Assembly: GCA_003290165.1 (NCBI GenBank)
Contig: QNQO01001155.1
Location: 124,001-188,000, forward strand
Source of the DNA: Berberis thunbergii
Lineage: Eukaryota > Streptophyta > Magnoliopsida > Ranunculales > Berberidaceae
Reading direction: 5' to 3'
Length of the DNA stretch: 64,000 nucleotides
Positions 31,650-42,589 of the stretch are shown here, piece by piece. Made by a program: the position numbers and the translations under genes. The notes below the pieces were generated by a model, which ran no database searches, had not been told where the DNA came from, and saw nothing but the letters and a program-made list of their open reading frames with translations. Numbering within the stretch: the stretch's first letter is position 1; each line of letters begins with the position of its first letter.

Positions 31650-32272
31650 TATTATTTATTTCTTTCTTTTTGCAAAGTAAGCTGAGGATAGGCTCCACAC
31701 TTTTATTAGATAACAAAACCTTTATGTACAATCTAATGAACGGAAATTCTAGGGGTCTGAGGAAGCGAACGAGGGAAAGGGGCGAGGGATGGGTGGAAGC
31801 CATCCATTTGCCTCGAGATAAGCGACATTGTGCATCTCAGAGCCGATACACTTATCTCGAGATGGATGGGTGGTTCCTCACTCCCTAGAAGGGCTCATCT
31901 AATGAAATACAAGCCAAAGACACCATGACACAACCTTCATCTCCACAAAGGAGGAAGAAACACAATACTCGTGAGCCATAAAACAAAAGAAATCTAACAA
32001 CATACAGAGCATCCAACACTCATCAAAAGTGTGAGTTGCACTATGTGGAGCATGAAAATTTCTCTGGTCTTGATTTTATATTCTATTTACAAAGCTTCCT
32101 TAGGAGTGCTCAAAGTATCTACACCTTTTATCATTCCTTTCCCTCCATATTTGATAAACACAACACTTCAACATTATTCTCAGCATGTAGCTCTTCAAAC
32201 TTCCATTCTTTGTGTTTTGGAATAACCATTACCATTCTATGTTTGCTTCTTCCACCCTCCTTTGAAGCTTAG
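31650..32272 (-). pseudogene. LINE 3' end relic (minus strand)
   Basis: Read on the minus strand, about 32165-32105 gives 'YQIWRERNDKRCRYFEH', the conserved wording near the end of the zf-RVT part of plant LINEs. The sequence ends at a T-rich (A-tail complement) tract at 31650-31675. The remainder is short and full of stops. A Mutator-type MITE sits inside it. Confidence 0.55.
31741..31896. mobile_element. Mutator-type MITE, second copy, inside the LINE relic
   Basis: A 156-base inverted-repeat element: the left end is CGGAAATTCTAGGGGTCTGA and the right end read inward is GAGCCCTTCTAGGGAGTGAG. The flanks are a perfect 10-base duplication ATCTAATGAA (31731-31740 and 31897-31906). Both ends match the MITE at 1457-1644, so the pair defines a family. 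An inner inverted pair, TCTCGAGATAAG, adds to the fold. Confidence 0.8.
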
Positions 32273-32500
32273 CTTAATTTGTCATATACCAATAGGCAAT
32301 AGCTAGCGGCTGGGTAAATCACACCCCAAGAGGCGACACCCTAGACCAAATTAACTTGTATTGTGTAAAACAAGACATCAGAACAATTAGCATGCATTTT
32401 TTTCGAACTATTATCACCTTTAATTATGGAATCTTTAACCTTTATCAAACTAATATGTATGTAATAAAAAGTTAGTGTATTAGGTTTGAGCTTAGAATCA

Positions 32501-34397
32501 ATGATTTAGATGGTGTTTGTTTTTGTTTCTGAATGCATTCAAAACTCTTAATAAGAAGTGGGACACTCTAAAGGGGGTGTTTCTTTTTAGTTATAATTAG
32601 AAGTTAAAGTTCTAAAGAAGGTGGTGGAAGAGGATCTCAATGGTGTGGAGGAAAGAAAACACGTGGAAAAATGGGTTAATGTTGGTAATTTATGATGGGA
32701 GTCGTGGTGGTGGGCAAAAATATCTACAACTTCAAGTCAGCACCTTAAAGCAAACACGTTTTAATTTTACAATTTCTAATCAGTAGCCCATTTAGAAGCA
32801 AAACATATAGCTCATTCAAAACCTCTAACTCCAGTTAGAAATTAACATCGAAGCACTTAAAAAAACACCACCTTATACATCAATAATGCATGGCCTTGAA
32901 ATTATAACCAAACAATTCGTTGATTGCTCTTTTTCTCCAACTAAGACTATATATAATTCCTATAGCTAGCCTTCCACGAACTTAATCCGCTTTACTAATT
33001 ATTAGTACGACACAAGTTTGAGAATACTTGTAGAATCAGATTCCTAAAAATCAAGAATTAGAATCCTTCACCAAATTAAATACTACTAATTAACCTTGTT
33101 ATAATATGGCAAAAGTTTAGTAGTTTGTTGGGTTGGATTCAATTCAAAGTTTGGTAGTTTGAAATCCCATGCATGCGTGAAAGTTCTTCTATTTGTATTC
33201 CCATCCTATTCAAAATATAGCTAAGACAATTAGTTGGTAGAGATCCTGATGTACCAACTAGCTATATGCTTCATAATTTCTCGTGAGTGAATGATGGAGA
33301 CTGGCAGCTAAAGATTTGCCATGAAGTGCATGCACATATATAATCAAATTGTGTTCAAATGTCACGGGATGAGTTTTACATTATCTAGAATCCTCCTTTT
33401 AAGCACGGATTTGAGATGTTAAACTTGTCAAAGAAGTTCATGTAGATTAAAAGTAGGAAAAAAAAGGCCTTCCATTGTGGAAGCAAAGTTTTGAGGATGC
33501 ATGTTATTTTCACTTGCAAGCAAACACAAACAATTAACTGAATACAAGGTTCCTTTCAATTGTATAGCCAGCCTACCAAATACATTTATGTAGATTTAAG
33601 AGAAAGCTATTAATTCCATGTGACAAAGACTGGATATAAAGCCTTGCCAAGTCTCGAGGGAAACAATTCATTTTATGGTGTAAATGAACAATTGATTAAT
33701 GGATATACCTTCAGTGAGAAACCCGTGTGAAGTTAGTAGTAGAAGCCAGAAAGAAAAGGAAGATCCATCACTGGATGCATTACAAGTTGAAACTAGTTAT
33801 AAATAACTAGTATTCTTCTCAAAAGATCCCATCCTCCAATTATATATATTCTCTCCGCTAAGGTGTGAGGCTTGGACCACTATTAATAAACTCCTAATAA
33901 ATGTAGGTACCATGTTTTTTCTTTCTTTCTTTGGATAGTTGGTGGCTTCCGTGGCATCGTCATTTAAAATTTTAACCTTTTCTTTCTTTTTTTTCATATC
34001 AATGATGATCCTTCTTATTAATTAGAACAACTAAAATCCAGGTACCATGTATTGTGTTCCCTTCAACCAAAACTAAGGAAAAGGTGTCGAAAAGCAGGTC
34101 CACCGCCGCGGCCAGGCCTTGCCTCATTCGCCCAAATTAATGAATATCTCCAGCTAACATATAACTAGTGTGCCAGCTGCTGCAACTTGCATTTGCAGAA
34201 GAAGACTAACAACAACAACTAGGTAAATAAAAGTTGGTGTGCTCAATCACTCACGCGTCTCATACCATCCAAATCATTACCTTACATTACTTAATTCAAT
34301 GGGATTCTACTTCTCCCACTTGACTTTGATCTTCTCGTATTGATCCTATTCCTTCACGGGCATTTTAAATGAAACCACCCTTCCCCCTCCCTCTTAC
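32501..34397. other. XTH-C upstream region
   Basis: Apart from a possible weak third copy of the duplicated segment (near 33010-33130), I see no element or gene. The last 400 bases should include the XTH-C promoter. Confidence 0.4.
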
Positions 34398-34408
34398 CCC
34401 TATAAATA
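34253..34408 (+). promoter_or_regulatory. XTH-C promoter: ACGCGT box and TATA box
   Basis: ACGCGT at 34253-34258 lies within TCACGCGTCTCATAC, which shares 13 bases with the boxes at 27031 and 27075. A clear TATAAATA lies at 34401-34408, about 65 bases upstream of ATG 34474. Another ACGCGT lies in intron 2 (35137-35142). CAMTA binding is inferred from the motif only. Confidence 0.55.
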
Positions 34409-34473
34409 ACCAATTGGCTTCTCATAACTCATCAGTCATCCCAATCACTCAATTCTCTTCATCTCCTAAACCC

Positions 34474-35589
34474 ATGAAAATGCCGTCTTCTTTTGCAAAT
34501 TATGGGTCTTCATCACTATTCTTGTTATTTTCTCTACTGTTAATAGTTGCTACTACCAGTGTTGCTGCTAATTTTTATCAAGAATTTGACCTCACATGGG
34601 GTGATCATCGTGCCAAGATACTAAACAGAGGACAACTCCTCACACTGTCACTCGATAAGGCGTCTGGATCAGGGTTTAAATCCAAGAGAGAGTATCTCTT
34701 TGGACGGATTGATATGCAGCTCAAGCTTGTCTCTGGCAACTCTGCTGGCACTGTAACAGCTTACTATGTAATTCATTCATTCACTCCACCTAGGCACCTA
34801 CCAACCATACAAAGATAATAGCATGTTTATACTTCATTCTAATGATGCTCTTTTCTTTTTTTTTTCTATAGTTATCCTCTCAAGGCCCAACACATGATGA
34901 GATAGACTTCGAGTTCTTGGGAAACCTGAGTGGAGACCCCTACACACTACACACAAATGTGTTCAGCCAAGGCAAGGGTAACAGAGAACAGCAATTCCAT
35001 CTCTGGTTCGACCCTACCAAAAAATTCCACACCTATTCCATCATCTGGAATCCAAGAAACATAATGTACGTTAATGCTTTCTTTCATCACAGAAACACCA
35101 CACCACCACTGCTCTTACAATATATCTAGTCTTTTCACGCGTGCAGTTTCTATATTCAAAATATTGATTGATTGATTGATTGATGTTCTTTCTCCTGTGT
35201 ATATACTCAGATTCTTGGTGGACAATATTCCCATTAGAGAGTTCATAAATGCAGAATCAATAGGTGTCCCCTATCCTAAGAACCAACCCATGAAGATCTA
35301 TTCTAGCCTTTGGAACGCCGAAGATTGGGCCACACAAGGAGGGCTCGTGAAAACAGACTGGTCCAAAGCACCATTCACCGCCTATTACCGCAAATTCATG
35401 AGCTCTTCTTCAAATTCTGGTGCAAATTCAATTTCAGATAACAACTGGGAAACTCAAGAGCTTGACCCAATGGGTAGGAGAAGATTGAGATGGGTGCAGA
35501 AGAATTACATGATTTACAACTACTGCACAGATTTGAAGCGTTTCCCTCAAGGTGTCCCTCCTGAATGTAGACATTCAAGGTTCCTGTAA
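34474..35589 (+). CDS. XTH-C: xyloglucan endotransglucosylase/hydrolase (TCH4/XTH22-25 type)
   Basis: Exons at 34474-34767, 34872-35065 and 35211-35589 (294+194+379 bases), with introns of 104 and 145 bases in the same phases as its sisters. The product is 288 residues. The frame is open back to 34369, but that ATG lies before the TATA box, so the start is 34474 (or the Met two codons later). A signal peptide of about 32 residues is followed by '[16 protein letters not shown]'. The motif '[10 protein letters not shown]' and the site Asn-Leu-Ser are intact. It differs from A and B at usually constant places: Arg for Gly in 'ILNRGQ', Lys for Arg in 'MKIYSSLW', Gln for Arg in 'ATQGG', and Lys for Asn in 'YYRKF'. 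It may be drifting or have altered acceptor binding. It is transcribed opposite to A and B. Intron 2 has an ATTG repeat (35163-35183). Confidence 0.92.
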
Positions 35590-36236
35590 GTCCTATAATG
35601 GTTGTGTTTGTGAGCTTTATTTTATATCTGTACTTATTAAAGTAGCAAGATCTCTTGTTGTAAAAATGGGTAGTTAAATTGTTGAAAATTGTTCGGATGG
35701 TTCATTTATTTGTACTATATATTATGTTCATCTTGAATCAAATTCTATTTTTCAGTACATTATCTTCTGTACTACTAGCTACCAGCTATGTAAGAACAAC
35801 ATTTGTTGTCCCACTTGAGAATTTCCTAGAAACCAGGTTTCAAACTATAAACTAGCAAGTTGTCTCCCATTGATTCGACTATGTAGTTTGCACCCTCACC
35901 GCATGTACATTTATCTCTCTAAGTTCAACTTGTGGATTGTGTCTTTCCAAGGATAACAAGTAATGTTATGCATCAATACGTCATTTTGCTAAAACCAGCT
36001 ACTAAGTATGTTGGCTAGGCACAAATTCATGGACAAAGGGGGTTTCTTTCATAATTACTCTCCATAATTATCCAAAAGCAATGAAACCGATGATAAGACA
36101 TCAAAGCAATGGAACCCTAGATCAAGCATCAAGATTTATCAAACAAGTTGATACAATAATAGTATAGCTTCATATACCCTGCACTGCATGTTAGACCATG
36201 CTATTCATCTTGCCTCTCCCAACTTCATTTATTTGC
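35590..36236. other. XTH-C downstream region, nothing recognised
   Basis: It probably starts with the XTH-C 3' UTR. No coding frame or element terminus is seen before the hAT-type end at 36237. Confidence 0.4.
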
Positions 36237-37034
36237 CAGGGGCGGAGCCAGGATTGCAAATAAAGGGGGGCAAAAAAATAAATCACAGATAATTTAATTC
36301 TTAAAATAAATAAATATGATTAAACCGCAACTTAACTGACCCTATAGGGTTTACCAAACCAGGCTTGAAGGCTACAATATTGTTGTCACTTAATATCCTC
36401 GTCGCCTCTATCTCGCAGGGAGACTTGCTTTAGCTTTGGTCCGTTGTCTCCACCTTGTATGAAGACGGCTTATCCACGACGAAGCACATGTGCTTCTAAT
36501 AATCAGGTGAAAACTCACAAAATCTTAACTGGTGAGTCTCGAACCTGCGACCTCTTTCAAAGAGAGTTGATGTCTGATCAACTGAGCTACAATTGGTGGA
36601 CAACTGTTAATATTAAGAATGTTACCGTCCAATTGCTTAGCTGAAGCAGGCTACCGTGAAGATTGAAGAGTGTCTATGAGGAGCAAACAAGCAAGAGAGA
36701 GAGTAAGACCACCTCCATAAATCAATCTATGTCTAACCGAAATCGTATTGTGCAATTGAAGAAATCAATATCCGTTGAAATCGTCTTGTGTGATTGGAAG
36801 GGATTGGAGAAAATTGATCTTTATCGAAATCATTTTGGGCAATTGAGAAGGCGGAGAAGTTAACTTGCGAAGGGTTTGAGATTTTATGTATATTTGTATT
36901 TTATTATCTATGAGAGGGGGCAATCTAAAATTTTAAAAGGGGACAAGATTGCAAATATTGTTAGTTTAGTGGAATTTCTTTAAAAAACTAAGGGGACCAA
37001 TTGCCCCCTAAGATATAAGGTAGATCCACCCATG
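36237..37034. mobile_element. Non-autonomous hAT-type element (family CAGGGGCGGA), copy 3, inverted
   Basis: It starts CAGGGGCGGAGCCAGG and ends GGTAGATCCACCCATG, so it is the inverted relative of 2260-3221. The tRNA-like module, the AGATAGAGGCGACGAGG stretch and the ACAATATTGTAGCC stretch all occur on the minus strand in the same order. The immediate flanks (TTATTTGC and TTTACCAT) do not match, so the target duplication is lost or an end is misplaced. No transposase. Confidence 0.75.
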
Positions 37035-37670
37035 TTTACCATCACCCAACACTGGGAATAACCCAAAGAATAAAGTCTTCTTCATCAATAAAAATAAAAA
37101 AAAATTTAAAAAAAAAAAAAAAACGTCTTCTACGTCGATAAAAACATAACCACCAAGACATAGTTTTTCCAAAATAAGATAATAATTTGCTCCCATCAAT
37201 GTAGTGAAAGATGACAATTAAAAGATAACACTAGATAGTAAATTCATCAAACATAAAGCCACCATGGCAACTAACAACAATCTAAGTACCCCCACAACAA
37301 GAAGCAACAAACGGTTTTAAGAACTACAACACAATGTATGTAAAACTTCAACATATCACACACATTCTATGCATAGGAATATTATAGTAGGTTTTACCAC
37401 TTGTGCGCTAGGTCTTCATCCGTGATTTTGATTGAGACAAGACTTTCGACATATTCAATAGTCATAAACTCATCAAGAATATCAGAAAGCTCAATTTTCC
37501 TAGTACTTTTGGTCATCAGATCGTACACAACCAGCCTTCTAGCTAAGTCCCTTATGAAGATCTCCCCATTCTACAAAAAACCTGAAAGGCCTGAAGTAGA
37601 TGGGTTTCAACACATACTTTGCCAACGGTTATTCAACTGTGCAATGTATAGTCCAAGACTCCTTCATTCT
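37035..37670. other. Unassigned sequence left of the copia element
   Basis: An A-rich tract at about 37085-37125 and short chance frames only. It ends with ATTCT (37666-37670), the possible 5-base target copy of the copia element. Confidence 0.35.
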
Positions 37671-38229
37671 TGTTGAATGTTGATGCACATGGAGGAGTGT
37701 CCTCTTATCAGTTGATACACATGGATGATTTCCTTCTTGGTAATTGAATTAGTCATAAAGACTTAGTATTAGGTTGTTTAGTAGAGTCCTCCAATAAACT
37801 AGTAGTTTGTTTCCTGTAATATGTCTCACGGGCTTTCTTTTCACAAGTACTTCTCGTGCAGCACTAGCAAACTTTGCCCCAACTTATCAAAGAAAGTTAG
37901 TCAACCTTGCTCACGACAAACTTACTTAGACTTTGGAAAACTAAGCAAGCTAAGAACACACAAGAGAGCTTAAGAGAACTAGAACTTGTATTGCTTGAAT
38001 TCTCTGAGGTGTTCTTAGAGTTGTATAAATAGGAGCTTAAGAGAACTAGAACTTGTATTGCTTGAATTCTCTTAGATGTGTTCGTAGGATGTGGAGTTGT
38101 ATAAATAGGCTTAGACCTCATTTGTTGTAAACACCTCAGAGTGTTTCTATGGTATTACTTCAGATCATTCAATAAATACCCAAGTTCTTGTTTTTGTTTC
38201 TATGGTATTACTTCGGTACTTTTACAACA
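37671..38229 (+). repeat. Left LTR of the copia element, with duplicated TATA region
   Basis: It runs from TGTTGAATG to TTTTACAACA. It shares with the right LTR the CAATAAACTAGTAGTTTGTTTCCT block and the final CAATAAATACCCAAGTTCTTG block, but the middle is different. That middle has a tandem duplication (units at 37966 and 38033) of sequence ending TTGTATAAATAGG, so it has two TATA boxes at 38024-38031 and 38100-38107. Confidence 0.8.
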
Positions 38230-38973
38230 ATTGTGGTATCAGAGCAGGTTATTTCAAGTTGGGCATGTTGGTGTGTTTCAAAGACCGAGTGTCGTAGCAA
38301 AGGATCTTCCTAAATTCAAAACTTGGGTAAACTCTTCAATTACAATGTCAAACGGTGTGAATACTCTTAATCTCTCACAGTCTTTAATTCTCGTCTTTAA
38401 TGGCGAAAGTTTTGAATTTTAGAATATTAAGATCAAAACATTCTTTATTTCACAAGATTTGGGGATCTAGTTGAGAGTGGTTATGCAGATAATGTTACTA
38501 ATGTAAAGGAGCTTCGTATGAAGGATGCAAAGGCTCTACTTGTCTTGCAACAGGCTGTGTCAAAAACAATTTTCCCTCGAATTGTCGATGCAACCAAATC
38601 AAAGCAAGCCTGGAATATTTTAAGGCAAAAGTAACAAGGTAACTATTGTGAAACTCCAAACCTTTCGTAGAGAATTTGAGACTTTGCTTATGAAAGGTAG
38701 TGAATCAGTGCAAGATTTTTTCACTAGAGTTTCTATTGTTATAAATCAAATGAAGGCTTTTAGTGAAGATATTTCTAATTAGAAAATTGTGGAAAAAATT
38801 TAAGAAGTCTTCCTGCGAAATTTAATCATGTAGTTACGGCACTTGAGGAGTCCAAAGATTTATCTGTTTTATCCTTAAATGAATTAAGGGGGTCTATTTT
38901 ATCCCATGAAGAAATGATGAATAGGTCGGCAGAAAAGAATATTGAACATGCATATCAGTCAAAGTTGGACATT

Positions 38974-39663
38974 TATGATACTCCTGTGTGGGCGGACCTG
39001 AGGGGGAGGGTGCAGGAGAGGCCCGTGATGAAGAAGCCCAATAGGCCCGTGGATCCCAAGAGAGGTTGGGCGAGCTACCAAGGGGAGATTATAGTCCCAC
39101 ATCGCCTTGGTGAAGGAAGGGGATGTGTTTTATATGCACGAGGTTGGATCTACAAAGTACTATGTGTTTTAAAGTCGTGCGGGCCTTGGGCCCATAGCGG
39201 ACAATACAGTACTCTGTGGATCAGGTCGTGACAGAATAGTATTAGAGTCGGACCTAATCGAAAGTGTGCCAACAAGGACGTCGGGCTCCCTTAGAGGGTG
39301 GACTATGATACCCTTGTGTGGGCAGACCTGAGGGGGAGGGTGCGGGAGTGGCTCGTGATGGTGAAGCCCAATAGGCCCACCAAGGGAAGATTATAGTCCC
39401 ACATCACCCGAAAGTGTGCCAACGAGGACGTTGGGCTCCCTTAGGGGGTGGATTGGATACCCTTGTGTGGGCGGACATGAGGGGGAGGGTGCAGGAGAGG
39501 CCCGTGATGGCGAAGCCCAATAGGCTCGTGGATTCCAAGAGGGGTTGGGCGAGCTATCAAGGAAAGATTATAGTCTCACATCGCCTAAGTGAGGGAAGGG
39601 GGTGTGCTATATATGTACGAGGTTGAATCTACAAAGTACTACGTGTTTGATTTGGTCGTGACA
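38974..39663 (+). mobile_element. Mosaic TRIM nested in the copia gag
   Basis: LTR-a spans 38974-39233 (TATGATACTCC to GTGACA), internal part 1 39234-39303 with the primer-site relic TATTAGAGTCGG, then a truncated LTR (39304 to about 39406), a second partial internal stretch (about 39408-39453) and LTR-c (about 39454-39663). The 5-base flank ACATT (38969-38973, 39664-39668) is perfect. The three-LTR mosaic implies recombination between TRIM copies. Family as at 15081-15626. Confidence 0.8.
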
Positions 39664-39797
39664 ACATTTCTAACAAAGATAGTTTTGAAGGTGTTTCTTC
39701 CCATAGATATGTAGGACGTGATCGTGACCAGGGAAGTTATCACGGTCGTGGGAAAGGAAAACATGATATGAGTCACCAAAAATCTGATTATGGTGAT

Positions 39798-40769
39798 TAG
39801 GGATGGCAATAGGGCGGATTTTCACGGATATCCGCCCCACTCACCCCATTTGGGGCAGATTTGGTTAAGGGTGGATGGAGGTTGGGGTGGATACGGATAT
39901 CCAAATTGTATCCGTTTATTATTCGGGGCGGATACGAATTTGGCCATATCCACCCCACGGATATTTGTTTAACCAGTTAAATTACTACAATACCCTTGAA
40001 CTATAAATAGGAAATAAACCCATCTCACATTCTCATTCTCACAATCTCATTTCGCCTCTCACAGAGCGAAGGCTCTCTGTGTGGTCGAAGCCTCAAAGCC
40101 TCACTGGTGGTCGATCGAATGCTCGAAGACTCGAAGCCTGCCTCTCTGGTGGTGAAGCGCAGGCTCGAAGCCTCTCAGGTGGTCGAAGGGTGGTCTGGTG
40201 GTTGAAGTCGAAGCCTCCCACAGCGATAGACTCGACACTCGAAGCTCTTTCCTCCCTTCCCCGCCTTCCTCTCCCCTAGCTGCAAAAAAGATCTAAGATC
40301 TCTGAGATCAAAGATCTGAGATCCAAATTCTTTAGATCGATTTTTTTTTGTTATAATTTTTGTATCTTTTACCAGTAAGAATCCTTATGCTTTTATGATT
40401 GTATGATTCACGGATATTACTGTTTCAGTTCTTGGATTAGTAGTTTTGTAAGCTTTCACCTAACACAAGCCTGTCTGAATCTATTATGGATAATTTGATA
40501 TTGGTTAACAAGTTTTGAAAACATTGTAATGGTTGATATGAGTTTGATGTTATGATCGGGGTGGGGACCCGGCAATCCAATAACAGAACCGCAAGCCGTA
40601 AACGAATTCGCGGGGCGGGGCAGATATCCGCCAATCCGCACGGGGCGGTTATGGTTTTTAATTAACTTTATAAACGGATTGGCGGGGCGGATTTGGGGAT
40701 CCGCTTTTTCTGAAGGATTGGGGATGGATTTGCTCAAATCCGTCCCAATCCGCCCCGTTGCCATCCCTA
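39798..40769. mobile_element. Non-autonomous hAT-type element (family TAGGGATGGCA), copy 2, nested in copia
   Basis: 972 bases, TAGGGATGGCAATAGGGCGG to CCGCCCCGTTGCCATCCCTA, with the perfect 8-base duplication ATGGTGAT at 39790-39797 and 40770-40777. TAGGG fits the hAT terminal pattern. The inside carries the shared CTCTCACAATCTCATT tract and a short GATC-rich stretch (about 40288-40340). No transposase. Confidence 0.85.
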
Positions 40770-40939
40770 ATGGTGATAAAGGCAACCAAATACAGAATTA
40801 CAAGGGGAAGCAATGCAACTATTGCAGAAAGTTTGGCCACAGTGAAAAGTTCTGTTGGGATAATGCCAAGGAACTGGCTAATTTTGTTGAAAGTACACCA
40901 AGAAGGTAATATATTTCTTACCCATTTGAACCCCAAGGA

Positions 40940-42204
40940 AAGTATTTCTGATGTAAGGTTTCTAGATAGTAGGTGTAGTAACCATATGACAAGTGATAGG
41001 AGTTTGTTTTGGAGAATTGATTAATCAATAAAACAGCAAGTTCGACTTGGCGATGATAAAGTTGTGCAAATTGAAGGCAAGGGGACAATTGTGATGCAGA
41101 CTAATTCAGGTACTGAAAGATTGAGTTTTGATGTTTATTATTATCCTGGTTTAGCCCATAACTTGTTGAGTGTCGACCAACTGATTGAACGAGGATATTC
41201 TATTATGTTTGAGGATAATTTATGTGAAATTAGACAAAAATGAACATCTATTGTACGTGCCTCTCATTAAGATACCAATGACTAAGAACATAATGTTTCC
41301 TATTCAGATGTCTAGTTGGGATGCTTTTGCATTGAATGCTAAAACCAATGATGAGTCATGGCTTTGGCATTTACCTTATGGACACTTGCATTTTAATGGG
41401 TTGAAATTATTATATCAAGGAGATGGTAGTTGGTTTGCCTTCTATTGTTGGTGTTCATGATGTTTGTGAAGGTTGTGTTTATGAGAAACATCATCATTTG
41501 TCTTTTCCTGTTGGGAAAGCTTGGAGAGCCAAAATACCCTTAAAACTTATTCATGCGGATCTTTGTGGCCCAACGAACACTTTGTCTCCAAATAAAAGTA
41601 GTTATTTTCTACTTTTTACTGATGATTTCACTCGCATGAGTTGGTTTTTTTCTAGCTTACAAATCAGAGGCATTTGAGACATTTTTGGAATTCAAAGCTC
41701 TTGTAGATAAACAAAGTGGGTTTGTGAGAAATCCTCTCCGAACCAACAGAGGAGGAGAATTATTATCTAATGAATTTGGTTTTTTTTTTTTTTTTTTTGC
41801 AAGAAACATGGTGTTCGCAGGCAACTAACAGTGAAAAGAACTTCAAAGCAAAATGGGGTCGCTGAAAGGAAGAATAGAATGGTTGTTGAGATGGCTAGAA
41901 GTGTGTTAAATGAAAAGAGTCTTCCTACTGAGTTTTGGGTAGAAGCGGTAGCTACATCAGTCTTTCTTCTCAATTTATCCCCTACAAAGGCAGTTCACAA
42001 TATGACTCCATAAGAAGCTTGATGGAACCGAAAACCAAATGTGAGTATTTAAGATTTTTTTTTGTTGCCTACTCTTTGATTGTTTCTAATGATCATAGTA
42101 AGCTGGACAAGAAAAGTGAAAAGTGCATTTTTGTTGGGTATAGTGATGATACTAAGGGTTATCAATTGTACAATCCTGAAACTAAGAAGCTAATTGTTCA
42201 TTGA
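40940..42204 (+). pseudogene. copia protease and integrase, broken
   Basis: The protease site reads 'FLDSRCSNHMTS', with Arg where the catalytic Asp-Ser-Gly has Gly. The integrase starts with the pre-integrase His region (about 41355), then the 'HADLCGP' Asp (about 41550) and 'RTNRGGEL' (about 41735), where Asn replaces the second catalytic Asp. A run of 19 T (41780-41798) then breaks the frame, followed by 'KQNGVAERKNR' with the third catalytic Glu. Several stops. Confidence 0.75.
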
Positions 42205-42589
42205 GATGTGATTTTTGATGAAAATAGTTTTTGGGATTGGAAAGGATAGAAAAATCAACATGTGCCATTTGTAGAGGATGAAGTACCGACACAGGTTGAA
42301 CGAACACAAGAGACTGCCATGTCACCTCAAGCTTCATCTAGTCCAGGTTCATCTTCTGGCTCCTCTCCAAGGAATCAAGGTAGTGATGACAACAACAGTT
42401 CTGATCCTACACTTGATACAGACACGCCTCCACTCAGGTATCACTCCCTAACAGAGCTTTATGAATCATGCAATTTGGCTCTAATGGTTGTAGAACCGAT
42501 CTGTTATGAGGAGGCACAAGGAAAAGCGGAATGAAAAAATCAATGCACAAGGAAATGATTGCAATTAACAAAAATGATACATGAGAGCT

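Larger units (their letters stand above)
30905..32500. repeat. Intergenic duplicated segment, copy 2 (split by insertions)
   Basis: Copy 2 is in three pieces: 30905-31075, 31613 to about 31640, and about 32275-32500. The gaps are a hAT-type element (31076-31604) and a minus-strand LINE 3' end (about 31650-32270) that itself holds a MITE. A faint third copy may start near 33010. Repetition of non-coding sequence beside XTH genes fits local tandem duplication. Confidence 0.65.
38400..40908 (+). pseudogene. copia gag, split by two transposons
   Basis: The capsid-like part lies at about 38400-38968 with stops. After the TRIM it continues at 39669-39789, and after the hAT-type element at 40778-40908. 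The last piece holds the zinc knuckle 'CNYCRKFGHSEKFC' (Cys-x2-Cys-x4-His-x4-Cys) intact. The reading frame on both sides of the hAT-type insertion is consistent once its 8-base duplication is counted. Confidence 0.75.

Noticed and set aside
34369..34473. Upstream ATG (34369) as the start of XTH-C
   Set aside because: It precedes TATAAATA at 34401, so it should not be in the transcript.
38974..39663. TRIM as a Cassandra element with 5S rRNA promoter
   Set aside because: I see no 5S-type internal promoter block in the LTR, only a palindromic GGGCCC stretch.
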